A stretch of DNA of 58,126 nucleotides from an uncultured Eubacteriales bacterium (lineage in GTDB: Bacteria > Bacillota > Clostridia > Oscillospirales > Acutalibacteraceae), in contig CATZCM010000005.1 of the NCBI GenBank assembly GCA_958417225.1, forward strand, positions 1-58,126, given 5' to 3'. This document shows, one piece after another, positions 1 through 7,902 of this stretch. Numbering within the stretch: the first letter of the stretch is position 1; the number at the start of each line of letters is the position of its first letter. The notes below the pieces were generated by a model. It made no database searches, was not told where the DNA came from, and saw nothing but the letters and a program-made list of their open reading frames with translations. Position numbers and translations under genes: made by a program.

Positions 1-77
1 TTATCGCTGCTCTGATTTTATTTTCAAAAGTGTCCTATTTGATATTGCAATTTAGCGTTATTTTCAGATTTGTAGGA

Positions 78-2690
78 TTATTTTTTCTCGAAAGTAAATT
101 TATAAGTTTTAAATGCCTCAATAACAACTATAGGTGATAGACAGATGAGGATTATCAAGGCGTATTCGATTGCAGAAAGAAGTTGTAGGGCAAAAAGTGT
201 TCGTATTCCGGGGATTGTAGCCACGAAGACTATCATGATAAAAGAAAGCATATTTGCTTTGTTTAGGTAGTGATTGCTGAAAAAACCTGTTTTGAATAAA
301 GATTTATCTGATCTCATGTTGAAGGAGTGTACTACCTGACTAGTGGATAAAACAAGAAATGCGATTGTCCGAGCCTTTTCGATGTTGCCTGACGCAAGAC
401 CATACCAAAAACTAAGAAGTGTGATAATTGCAAAGAACATTCCCTGAAATAGCACTCTGAGTCCAAACTGTGGAGTAAATATGTTGTTATTTTTTCTTGT
501 TGGAGCTTGGAGCATAACGTCATCAGAGACTTTTTCGCGTCCAAGTGCGATTGCAGGTAGGCCATCTGTGACGAGGTTGATCCACAATAAGTGCATGGAT
601 AAAAGTGGAGGTTGGCTCCATATGAGCATTGCAAAGAAAACAGAAAAAACTTCACCTATATTCGTTCCAAGCAAGAACATAATGGTACGTTTTATGTTAT
701 TGTATATACCACGGCCTTCACGTACGGCATGTACTATTGTTGAAAAATTGTCGTCAGTTAATACAATGTCAGCGGCACCTTTTGCAACATCTGTACCGGT
801 GATTCCCATTGCGCATCCAATGTCAGCTGCTTTAAGCGCAGGTGCGTCATTGACACCGTCTCCTGTCATGGCAACAGTTTGGTTATTATTTTGCCATGCT
901 TTTACAATTCTGATTTTATCTTCTGGAGAGACACGTGCATACACGGATATATCAGAAACAGCTTTAGATAGTTCGCTATCTGGCATTTTACTTAATTCGG
1001 TACCATTGATGGCTTTGTCTCCGGGTTTCATGATACCAAGTTCTTTAGCAATTGCACATGCAGTTAATATATGGTCACCAGTTATCATAACCGGGCGTAT
1101 ACCTGCATTTATGCAAACATTTATGGCATCTTTTACTTCAGGCCTTGCTGGATCAATTATTCCAATTAATCCAATTAAGTGTAAATCTGATTCATCATCT
1201 ACTCGGATTTCTGTTTTATCAGATTCTACTTCTTTGTATGCTATAGCTAAAACTCTTAAGGCTTCTTTACTCATAGTTTCAGTTGCGTTAAATGCTTTTT
1301 TTAGATCGGGATCAATGCATTTTTTGGCAAGTACATCAAATGCACCTTTAGTTATAATTATGTTTTTATCTGGTGTTTTGCAGAGAACGCTCATTAATTT
1401 TCGATCTGAGTCAAATGGTAGGTCACAAATTCTGGGGTATTTGGAAGATAGATTGTTTTTTTCAATACCACATACGTGTGAAGCGTAGACAATTGCAGTT
1501 TCGGTAGGATCTCCGATATGTTTGACATTATTATCGTCTAAGACGATAGATCCGTCACAGCACAGTGTCCCTAAAGTGAGGAGATTTTTGGTGCTATCTG
1601 AAGATTTTTTACATATGGATTCCATTTTGTTGTTTACGAAATTATATGCTTTTACAGCGGTCATTTTGTTTTGGGTTAGAGTTCCGGTTTTGTCTGAACA
1701 TATTACAGATGCACTGCCTAGAGTTTCAACAGCAGGAAGTTTTCGAATAATAGCATTTTGTTTTGCCATGCGCTGTACTCCGATGGCGAGCACAATTGTG
1801 ACTATAGCGGGAAGTCCTTCGGGTATAGCGGATACAGCTAAGGAAACGGATGTCATGAACATCTGACTAAGTGGTATTCCACGCATTATTCCGATGAAAA
1901 ATATAACAAAACATATGGCTACAGCTAAAATTCCTAAAATTTTTCCAAGCCCCGATAACTTTCGTTGAAGTGGAGTTTGAGTTTCGGTTTCATTGCTTAA
2001 GAGTCCAGCGATTTTTCCCATTTCAGTGTTCATTCCAATTGAAGTCACAATAGCCGTTGCGTGGCCGTATACCACTGAGCATCCAGAATAAATCATGTTT
2101 ATACGGTCTGCAAGTACACAGTTTTCTTTAAGTACTTCTGTTGCATTTTTTTCTCTTGGTTCGGATTCGCCGGTGAGAGCCGATTCTTCAACTTTAAGGG
2201 AGGAGGATTCAATGAGTCTGGCGTCGGCAGGTACAAAGTCACCAGCCTCTACAACGATTATATCTCCGGGTAACAATTCTTTGGCATCAATGATTTTTTC
2301 ACAGCCATTTCTGATAGCCCTTGCGTGAGGTGAAGACATTTCTGATAGAGCGTCAAGAGCTTTTTCAGCTTTACCTTCCTGTACGATTCCCAAAATCGCA
2401 TTTGCTATGACTATTGCTAAAATTAGGATCGGTTCAAAAAATTCAGATGGATCGTTATTTTTTATTGCGGTGGCAAAAGAAATTATAGCAGCAATCAAAA
2501 GTATTATTATCATGGTATCTTTGAATTGTTCAAGAAATTTAATAATTATGGATTTTTTCTTTTTGTGTTGGAGTTCGTTTTTGCCGAACTTTTCTGATAG
2601 ATTAGCAATTTGTTTATCGTAAAGCCCATCATTTTTATTTGAATTAAGTTCTTTTATTATTTCGTCGCTGTTTTGCGCAAAAGGCATCAT
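78..2690 (-). CDS. P-type Ca2+-transporting ATPase (type IIA, SERCA-like)
   Basis: Membrane pump that uses ATP to move Ca2+ out of the cytoplasm. Numbered from an upstream in-frame ATG (876 residues), TGES of the actuator domain lies at 179-182, PEGLP of membrane helix 4 at 296-300, the phosphorylated Asp in DKTGT at 339-343 and TGDGVNDAP at 615-623. Helix 6 carries NLVTDGLPA, the Ca2+-ligand pattern of type IIA pumps. The upstream ATG at 2708 overlaps the ribosome binding site AAAGGAG; the ATG at 2690, eight bases after it, is the better start (870 residues). It is the last gene of an lspA-rluD-ATPase operon, 20 bases after rluD. Family assignment is firm; Ca2+ specificity rests on family motifs. 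A second pump lies at 37755-40364. Confidence 0.93.
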   Translation of the reverse strand: MMPFAQNSDEIIKELNSNKNDGLYDKQIANLSEKFGKNELQHKKKKSIIIKFLEQFKDTMIIILLIAAIISFATAIKNNDPSEFFEPILILAIVIANAILGIVQEGKAEKALDALSEMSSPHARAIRNGCEKIIDAKELLPGDIIVVEAGDFVPADARLIESSSLKVEESALTGESEPREKNATEVLKENCVLADRINMIYSGCSVVYGHATAIVTSIGMNTEMGKIAGLLSNETETQTPLQRKLSGLGKILGILAVAICFVIFFIGIMRGIPLSQMFMTSVSLAVSAIPEGLPAIVTIVLAIGVQRMAKQNAIIRKLPAVETLGSASVICSDKTGTLTQNKMTAVKAYNFVNNKMESICKKSSDSTKNLLTLGTLCCDGSIVLDDNNVKHIGDPTETAIVYASHVCGIEKNNLSSKYPRICDLPFDSDRKLMSVLCKTPDKNIIITKGAFDVLAKKCIDPDLKKAFNATETMSKEALRVLAIAYKEVESDKTEIRVDDESDLHLIGLIGIIDPARPEVKDAINVCINAGIRPVMITGDHILTACAIAKELGIMKPGDKAINGTELSKMPDSELSKAVSDISVYARVSPEDKIRIVKAWQNNNQTVAMTGDGVNDAPALKAADIGCAMGITGTDVAKGAADIVLTDDNFSTIVHAVREGRGIYNNIKRTIMFLLGTNIGEVFSVFFAMLIWSQPPLLSMHLLWINLVTDGLPAIALGREKVSDDVMLQAPTRKNNNIFTPQFGLRVLFQGMFFAIITLLSFWYGLASGNIEKARTIAFLVLSTSQVVHSFNMRSDKSLFKTGFFSNHYLNKANMLSFIMIVFVATIPGIRTLFALQLLSAIEYALIILICLSPIVVIEAFKTYKFTFEKK

Positions 2691-2710
2691 TTCGAAAACT
2701 CCTTTCAAAA

Positions 2711-3628
2711 TCAGGATAATGTTTTTAGAAAGTGCTGAAAGTAGCTTGGTAGTTCACTTTCAAATTGAATGAATTTTTGTGTTCGTGGGTGAGTAAATCC
2801 GATATATTTTGCATGTAGGCATTGTCCGTGAAGTGACTTAATTACATTATGGGGTCCGTAAACTTCATCTCCGGCGACGGGATGTCCAATATAAGACATG
2901 TGAACTCTAATTTGATGTGTCCTACCGGTGGTTAATGTCAGTCGTAGATGTGCAAATTTTGAATATTGTGTAATTACTTTGTATTTGGTTATAGCTTCTT
3001 TTGAATTTGTGTAAGTTACAGCCATTTTCTTTCGATCTTTAGGGTTGCGGCCAATGGGGAGGTTTATAGTATCTGCTTCACTTTTCATTTTTCCATAAAC
3101 AACAGCCTCATATTCACGCGAAAAGCTGTGTTCTTTTATTTGTTTTGCAAGTTCCTTGTGTGCGAAGTCATTTTTAGCTATGATCAAAAGTCCACTCGTG
3201 TCCTTATCAATGCGGTGAACGATCCCTGGCCGAATAACTCCATTTATTCCGGAGAGGTTTTCTGATTTATAAAGTAGTGCGTTTACTAGTGTACCATTTG
3301 CATGACCAGGTGCTGGGTGGACTACCATGCCTTTTGGTTTGTTTACTACTAGAAGGTCGTCATCCTCGTATACAATATCAATTGGAATATTTTCTGCAAT
3401 AGCTTCTAGTGGTTTGGGATCAGGTATAGTTATTTTAATTTCGTCATTTTCACATGCTATATAATTTTTTTTTATTTTTTTGCCATTGACTTGTACGAGA
3501 CCTTGCGTAATTAAATCTTGAGTTTGTGATCGTGTAATTTCATTAATTTGTGTTGATATGATGACGTCAATTCTTTGTTTTTTCATCGATTTGTCGATTG
3601 TAAATGTTTTTATTAAAATTTTTATCAT
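2711..3628 (-). CDS. rluD: 23S rRNA pseudouridine synthase, RluD/RluA family
   Basis: Converts uridine to pseudouridine in ribosomal RNA. An N-terminal S4 RNA-binding domain (about residues 15-65) precedes the catalytic domain with HRIDKDTSG at 138-146, whose second Asp is the catalytic residue of RluA-type enzymes. Length (305) is normal for the family. The first ATG overlaps the 3' end of lspA by 62 bases and has GAAGGG directly abutting it, which is too close for a standard site; an internal ATG at 3586 has no visible site but would cut the S4 domain short, so the longer form is kept. The pairing with lspA is common in Firmicutes. The exact target uridines cannot be told from sequence. Confidence 0.92.
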   Translation of the reverse strand: MIKILIKTFTIDKSMKKQRIDVIISTQINEITRSQTQDLITQGLVQVNGKKIKKNYIACENDEIKITIPDPKPLEAIAENIPIDIVYEDDDLLVVNKPKGMVVHPAPGHANGTLVNALLYKSENLSGINGVIRPGIVHRIDKDTSGLLIIAKNDFAHKELAKQIKEHSFSREYEAVVYGKMKSEADTINLPIGRNPKDRKKMAVTYTNSKEAITKYKVITQYSKFAHLRLTLTTGRTHQIRVHMSYIGHPVAGDEVYGPHNVIKSLHGQCLHAKYIGFTHPRTQKFIQFESELPSYFQHFLKTLS

Positions 3629-4073
3629 CCCTTCTAATAGTGCATATCATGAATAATATAGATCCGATTACTACAGCTATGTCTGCGAAGTTAAATATAG
3701 CTGGAAAAAAGGAAATGTGAATGTAATCAATAACATATTGTGTTTGGATTCTGTCAACTAAATTTCCAATTCCGCCGCCAATAATGAGCGATATGGATAT
3801 AGCATATGAGGTTTTTATTTTTTCAGCGGGTGTCTTGAAAAAGAAAAAGAGTGCTGTGATGACAACTGAAGCACATATTAAAACAAATAGAATTGTGTGT
3901 CCTTTTAACATACCAAAAGCAGCACCAGTGTTTTGAATGTAAGTGATTGAAAGTAAATCTGGAATTAAATTTAGGCTACTTTCAAGTTTGATATTTGACA
4001 CAACAGCAAATTTAATGATTTGATCTATTAATACAATGGAAGTTGTAAATAATAAAAATATGATTTTTTTCAT
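3567..4073 (-). CDS. lspA: Lipoprotein signal peptidase II
   Basis: Aspartyl protease of the inner membrane that removes signal peptides from prolipoproteins. The protein (168 residues) has four hydrophobic segments and the family signatures: VLIDQIIK near the N-terminus, NTGAAFG, GNLVDR with the first catalytic Asp, and FNFADIAVVIG with the second. A GTGGTGAT ribosome binding site sits six bases before the ATG. It is the first gene of its operon, downstream of a near-consensus promoter at 4156-4184, and overlaps rluD, which suggests coupled translation. Confidence 0.95.
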   Translation of the reverse strand: MKKIIFLLFTTSIVLIDQIIKFAVVSNIKLESSLNLIPDLLSITYIQNTGAAFGMLKGHTILFVLICASVVITALFFFFKTPAEKIKTSYAISISLIIGGGIGNLVDRIQTQYVIDYIHISFFPAIFNFADIAVVIGSILFMICTIRRDDKNFNKNIYNRQIDEKTKN

Positions 4074-4104
4074 TTTATCACCACGTTAAAATAGATTTAT
4101 TTGA

Positions 4105-4147
4105 TAAAATGCACTTCATCAAAACAGATACGTTTGTATGCATTTTA
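4105..4147 (-). promoter_or_regulatory. Stem-loop at the predicted 5' end of the lspA transcript
   Basis: TAAAATGCA at 4105-4113 is perfectly inverted as TGCATTTTA at 4139-4147, with a 25-base loop. The promoter at 4156-4184 would start transcription near 4149, so the stem would form almost at the very 5' end of the mRNA. Such end stems can protect mRNA from decay; no known riboswitch pattern is visible. Confidence 0.45.
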
Positions 4148-4155
4148 CGAGATTT

Positions 4156-4184
4156 AGTATACCATGTGTTGGTTGTGATGTCAA
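4156..4184 (-). promoter_or_regulatory. Sigma-A promoter of the lspA-rluD-ATPase operon
   Basis: Read on the minus strand: a perfect -35 TTGACA (4184-4179), a 17-base spacer and -10 TATACT (4161-4156). It lies 83 bases upstream of lspA. Confidence 0.8.
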
Positions 4185-4233
4185 GAATTCAGACGAGGTA
4201 GCACGAATTTAATATAGTTGTGAAATTTGTGTA

Positions 4234-4262
4234 TTGATTTTTGAACTGAGTTAATTTATAAT
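4234..4262 (+). promoter_or_regulatory. Sigma-A promoter of the HD-domain gene
   Basis: TTGATT at 4234-4239, a 17-base spacer and a perfect TATAAT at 4257-4262, about 48 bases before the HD-domain gene. Confidence 0.75.
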
Positions 4263-4309
4263 GATTATAGTAGTTCATTTTATAAAAGATAATGTGAGGA
4301 AAAAAAGAT

Positions 4310-4789
4310 ATGAAGAACATTTTGTATTTTTATGGCAAAGATATTTTAAGCTCAGAGGGGATGCAGCTTGAAAAAAAATTTATTCAACACGGTGATGTTA
4401 GCTGTCATGATCATTCTGTAAGAGTTGCGGCTAAGAGCGTAGAAATTGTAAAAAAATTTCGCTTGAAGGTTAACATGAAAGCATTGATTCGGGGAGCACT
4501 TTTGCACGACTATTTTCTGTATGACTGGCATGATTCAGATCCAAGTCATAATTGGCATGGTTTTCGTCATGCGAGGTTTGCACTAAAAAATGCTAATAGA
4601 GATTTTGACCTTGGAAAAATAGAAAAAGATATTATTTTTAAGCACATGTTTCCATTAAATATTTATCCACCAAAATATAAGGAAAGTTGGATTGTTTGTT
4701 TAGCGGACAAGTTGTGTGCCATTACGGAAACTTTTTCACGAAATAAAAGTCCAGCAGAAGGAGAAGATTATGAAATTAATGTATGTTGA
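4310..4789 (+). CDS. HD-domain protein, probable metal-dependent phosphohydrolase
   Basis: The 159-residue protein carries an HD-type motif set: H-D-H-S near residue 34, LLHDYFLYDWHD in the middle with the metal-binding His-Asp pair, and a later ADKLCAITETF with a conserved Asp. This matches small HD (HDIG-like) proteins; the substrate is unknown. GTGAGGA lies about nine bases before the ATG. The 3' end overlaps the next membrane-protein gene by 20 bases, so the two are probably translated together and may act together. Confidence 0.8.
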   Translation: MKNILYFYGKDILSSEGMQLEKKFIQHGDVSCHDHSVRVAAKSVEIVKKFRLKVNMKALIRGALLHDYFLYDWHDSDPSHNWHGFRHARFALKNANRDFDLGKIEKDIIFKHMFPLNIYPPKYKESWIVCLADKLCAITETFSRNKSPAEGEDYEINVC

Positions 4790-5549
4790 GCTATATTTTT
4801 TGTGGTTTGTTCTGTATAGTGTAATAGGATGGATTTATGAAACTATTATATGTTCAATAGAAGCAAAAAAATTTATTAATAGAGGCTTTTTGAATGGTCC
4901 GTATTGCCCAATTTACGGTTGTGGGGCAGTGCTTGATATTCTTGTGTTGGGACATGTTCACAATGCTGTTCTATTATTTTTGCTTGGGTTACTTTTAAAT
5001 TGCACTCTTGAATATATTACGTCATTTGTGATGGAAAAAGTGTTTAACGCCAGGTGGTGGGACTATTCTGAGTATAAGTTCAATTTGAATGGTCGAGTGT
5101 GCCTTTTAGGTGCAGTTGTGTTTGGTGCGTTTGCGGTTGTCATGATAAAGTTTATTCATCCGTTTGTTAAAACTTATACAGATATGCTATCGGAAGTGTC
5201 GCTACATATTTTAGTGGCGGTTTTACTTGTGGTTTTACTTGTGGATGCTTTTATTACAGTTAAAAATGTAGAAAATTTTGAGAATAAGTTATGTGTTTTA
5301 ACAGAAGAGATGCTTGAAGAAAAAAGTAGATTGATAGAATCTGATAAAAATAGTGGATTTTCGGATAAAATACGTGAAAGTGTTTTGTATAAGCGTATGC
5401 AACCGATAATTTCGTCTTGCTTAGAGAAGCTGAATAGGCAGGAAGTTCGATTTATAAAGTCTTTTTCTATAAGATCACAAAAATATAATGATGCTTTGGG
5501 TGGAATACGGTATTGGTTTGGGAAAAAGAACAAGGATGACAGTAATTGA
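4770..5549 (+). CDS. PF06541-type membrane protein (putative ABC transporter permease, CmpB-like)
   Basis: Membrane protein with about five hydrophobic helices in the first 160 residues and a charged cytoplasmic C-terminus. The N-terminal region with GWIYETI, FLNGPYCPIYGCGA and WWDYSEYKFNLNGRVCL is the signature of the PF06541 family, called putative ABC permeases without firm function. The ATG at 4770 is chosen over an upstream in-frame codon because GAAGGAGA lies eight bases before it. It overlaps the HD-domain gene and is followed by a strong terminator, so the two form a bicistronic unit. Confidence 0.82.
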   Translation: MKLMYVELYFLWFVLYSVIGWIYETIICSIEAKKFINRGFLNGPYCPIYGCGAVLDILVLGHVHNAVLLFLLGLLLNCTLEYITSFVMEKVFNARWWDYSEYKFNLNGRVCLLGAVVFGAFAVVMIKFIHPFVKTYTDMLSEVSLHILVAVLLVVLLVDAFITVKNVENFENKLCVLTEEMLEEKSRLIESDKNSGFSDKIRESVLYKRMQPIISSCLEKLNRQEVRFIKSFSIRSQKYNDALGGIRYWFGKKNKDDSN

Positions 5550-5576
5550 TTTGTTTAATAAAAACTTAGATAAAGT

Positions 5577-5620
5577 AAAAAGTGCAGGTAGTTGTATTAT
5601 TTAAACTGCTTGCACTTTTT
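5577..5620 (+). terminator. Rho-independent terminator after the HD/PF06541 pair
   Basis: AAAAGTGCAGGTAG pairs with ACTGCTTGCACTTTT (two G-T wobbles) around a short AT loop, followed by a run of T. Confidence 0.85.
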
Positions 5621-5700
5621 GTGTTAATTATTTATAGGATAGGTGAAACAAAAAAATATTTATTTGTTAAAAAAAATTAAGGGTTTTTGCGGAAGATAGC

Positions 5701-5729
5701 TTGTTATATTGGGCTTGTTATGGTATAAT
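5701..5729 (+). promoter_or_regulatory. Sigma-A promoter of recJ-rel
   Basis: TTGTTA at 5701-5706, a 17-base spacer and TATAAT at 5724-5729, about 90 bases upstream of recJ. Confidence 0.7.
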
Positions 5730-5819
5730 ATAAGCAATGATTTTTATGGTGTAGCGCGTGAATTCACAAGTGTAAATTTTTTTCAATGGAAGATTATTAT
5801 AAGAAATAGGAGTGATAAA

Positions 5820-7901
5820 ATGAAAAAATGGCTGGTGTCGTCTTTAAATAAAGATAAAATTTCATTGGTTGCAGATGAGATGAATATATCGCCCTTATTA
5901 GTTATGCTTTTGTTCAATAGGGGATATACTGATGTTGATAGTATCCGTGATTTTCTTTTCGGTGATGACCATTATGCTTCTAGTTTTGATGCGATGGAAT
6001 TTGCTGATATGGACAAAGCTGTTAAGCGTATTCGAAAAGCTATTGATAATTTTGAATCAATATGTATTTATGGGGATTATGATGTTGATGGTGTAACGTC
6101 AACTGCTCTTTTGTACATGTATCTGGAGTCTCAAGGAGCTAACGTGACGTATTTTATTCCAGATAGGAAGTCTGGATATGGATTGAACAACACTGATATC
6201 GAAAGGCTTCGAAAAGAACAAAGTGTTAGTTTGATAGTTACGGTGGACAATGGCGTGTCTGCGGTTAATGAGATTGATTTTGCAAGTGAACTTGGTATAG
6301 ATGTAGTTATTACAGACCATCACAAACTTCCTGATAAATTACCAAATGCTGTTGCGATAGTTGATCCGCATAGAGATGATTGTCCGTCAAGGTTTAAGGA
6401 ATATGCAGGAGTTGGGGTTGCATTTAAACTTGTGTGTGCGCTTGAAGGGAAAAGTTCATCTGTTTATGATCTACTTGATGAGTATGCTGATATTGTGGCA
6501 ATTGGAACTATAAGCGATATTGTTCCGTTAGTTTCAGAAAATAGGTTTTTATCTAAATATGGGTTAAGTTTACTGGAAAAGGAAATTAGACCTGGAATTC
6601 AACGTCTTTTGGATTTGTCGTGTACACTCGAAAAGAAAATAACTTCATCGATTATTGCATTTTCACTTGCTCCGCGCATTAATGCAGTAGGGAGGTTAGA
6701 TTTAGCAGAAAAGGCTGTGAAGATGCTGACTTCCAATAATACGGAGGAAGCGGAAAACTGTGCGGATTTCCTTAATGAGTGCAATACGATCCGTAAAGAA
6801 ATCGAAACCAAGATTATAAAGGAAATAGAGAGTCGTATTTGCGCAAGTACAAACTATGATCAAGTGCTTGTAGTAGATGGCGAAAATTTTCATACAGGAG
6901 TTATCGGGATAGTTGCATCAAAGTTGGTGTCAAAATATTGCAAGCCCTGCATAGTTATAAGTATTGAGGGTGATATGGCCAGAGGTTCTGGGCGCAGTGT
7001 GGAAGGTTTTTCATTGTATGATGCGGTTAAATCGTGGTTTGATGAGAATACCACTGATGGGCATATGAATGGGTCTAATGAACAAGTTAAGTTTGGAGGA
7101 CATACTATGGCAATTGGTTTTGATATACCAGTTTCGTATGTAGAATCCTTAAAGTGTAAAGTAAATGAGTATGCAGCCCAAGTTGGTGTACCACCACTTG
7201 CTTTGAAAATTGACTGCAAACTTAAACCCGAATCACTTGATTATAGTATGATACGTGATATAGAATTACTGGAACCTTTTGGTTGTGAAAATAGATTTCC
7301 GGTATTTGGACTTTATGAGATGAAAATTTTGGATATTGTTCCTCTTGGTGGAGGTAAGCATCTTAAAATAGTTTGTGGAAAAGGTAGCACAAAAGTGTCC
7401 GCTATGAAATTTTCTACGACCTTGAATGATTTTGAATTTATGATAGGTGATGTAGTGGATCTAGCTGTTACGCTGAACAAAAATGAATTTAAAGGGCAAG
7501 AGTTACTTTCTATATTTATAACTGAAATGAAGTGTTCACAGGTGAATGAGGATCAATGTATTGCTGATATTAGGCTTTATGAATCAATAAAACGTAAAGA
7601 AGATATTTCTTGTGAAACAATAAACAAGGTAATTCCTACGAGAAATGAATTTGCAGTAGTGTATAGATTCTTTGAGGCGAATCATCGTAATTACACTTGT
7701 GAGATGCTTATGTACCGAATTGGGGAAAATAGTATAGGTTTGTGCAAATTGTTGCTAATACTTGATATTATGGAAGAACTCTCGCTTGTAACTAAAACAG
7801 TATTGTCAAATGGAAAATACCATATAAAGTTGTGTCATCAGAAGAACAAGGTTTCGTTAGATTCATCAAAAATTTTACAGGAGTTGAAGGGGTTGAGATA
7901 A
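5820..7901 (+). CDS. recJ: Single-stranded-DNA-specific exonuclease RecJ
   Basis: 5'-3' exonuclease of DNA recombination and repair. Counting from the ATG at 5820 (693 residues), the DHH catalytic core shows GDYDVDG at 85-91, TVDNG at 141-145 and ITDHH at 164-168 for Mn2+/Mg2+ binding, then DPHRDD; the DHHA1 nucleic-acid domain carries GGHTMAIGF. A TAGGAG site lies eight bases before this ATG, so an upstream in-frame start at 5709, which overlaps the promoter, is rejected. Only one base separates the stop from rel, so they share a transcript; the recJ-rel pair is common in Clostridia. Confidence 0.95.
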   Translation: MKKWLVSSLNKDKISLVADEMNISPLLVMLLFNRGYTDVDSIRDFLFGDDHYASSFDAMEFADMDKAVKRIRKAIDNFESICIYGDYDVDGVTSTALLYMYLESQGANVTYFIPDRKSGYGLNNTDIERLRKEQSVSLIVTVDNGVSAVNEIDFASELGIDVVITDHHKLPDKLPNAVAIVDPHRDDCPSRFKEYAGVGVAFKLVCALEGKSSSVYDLLDEYADIVAIGTISDIVPLVSENRFLSKYGLSLLEKEIRPGIQRLLDLSCTLEKKITSSIIAFSLAPRINAVGRLDLAEKAVKMLTSNNTEEAENCADFLNECNTIRKEIETKIIKEIESRICASTNYDQVLVVDGENFHTGVIGIVASKLVSKYCKPCIVISIEGDMARGSGRSVEGFSLYDAVKSWFDENTTDGHMNGSNEQVKFGGHTMAIGFDIPVSYVESLKCKVNEYAAQVGVPPLALKIDCKLKPESLDYSMIRDIELLEPFGCENRFPVFGLYEMKILDIVPLGGGKHLKIVCGKGSTKVSAMKFSTTLNDFEFMIGDVVDLAVTLNKNEFKGQELLSIFITEMKCSQVNEDQCIADIRLYESIKRKEDISCETINKVIPTRNEFAVVYRFFEANHRNYTCEMLMYRIGENSIGLCKLLLILDIMEELSLVTKTVLSNGKYHIKLCHQKNKVSLDSSKILQELKGLR

Positions 7902-7902
7902 G

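Noticed and set aside
481..1488. Long open frame opposite the first Ca2+ ATPase
   Set aside because: It mirrors the codons of the conserved ATPase on the other strand and has no start signal or family match. The same holds for long antisense frames in the second pump and the acyltransferase.
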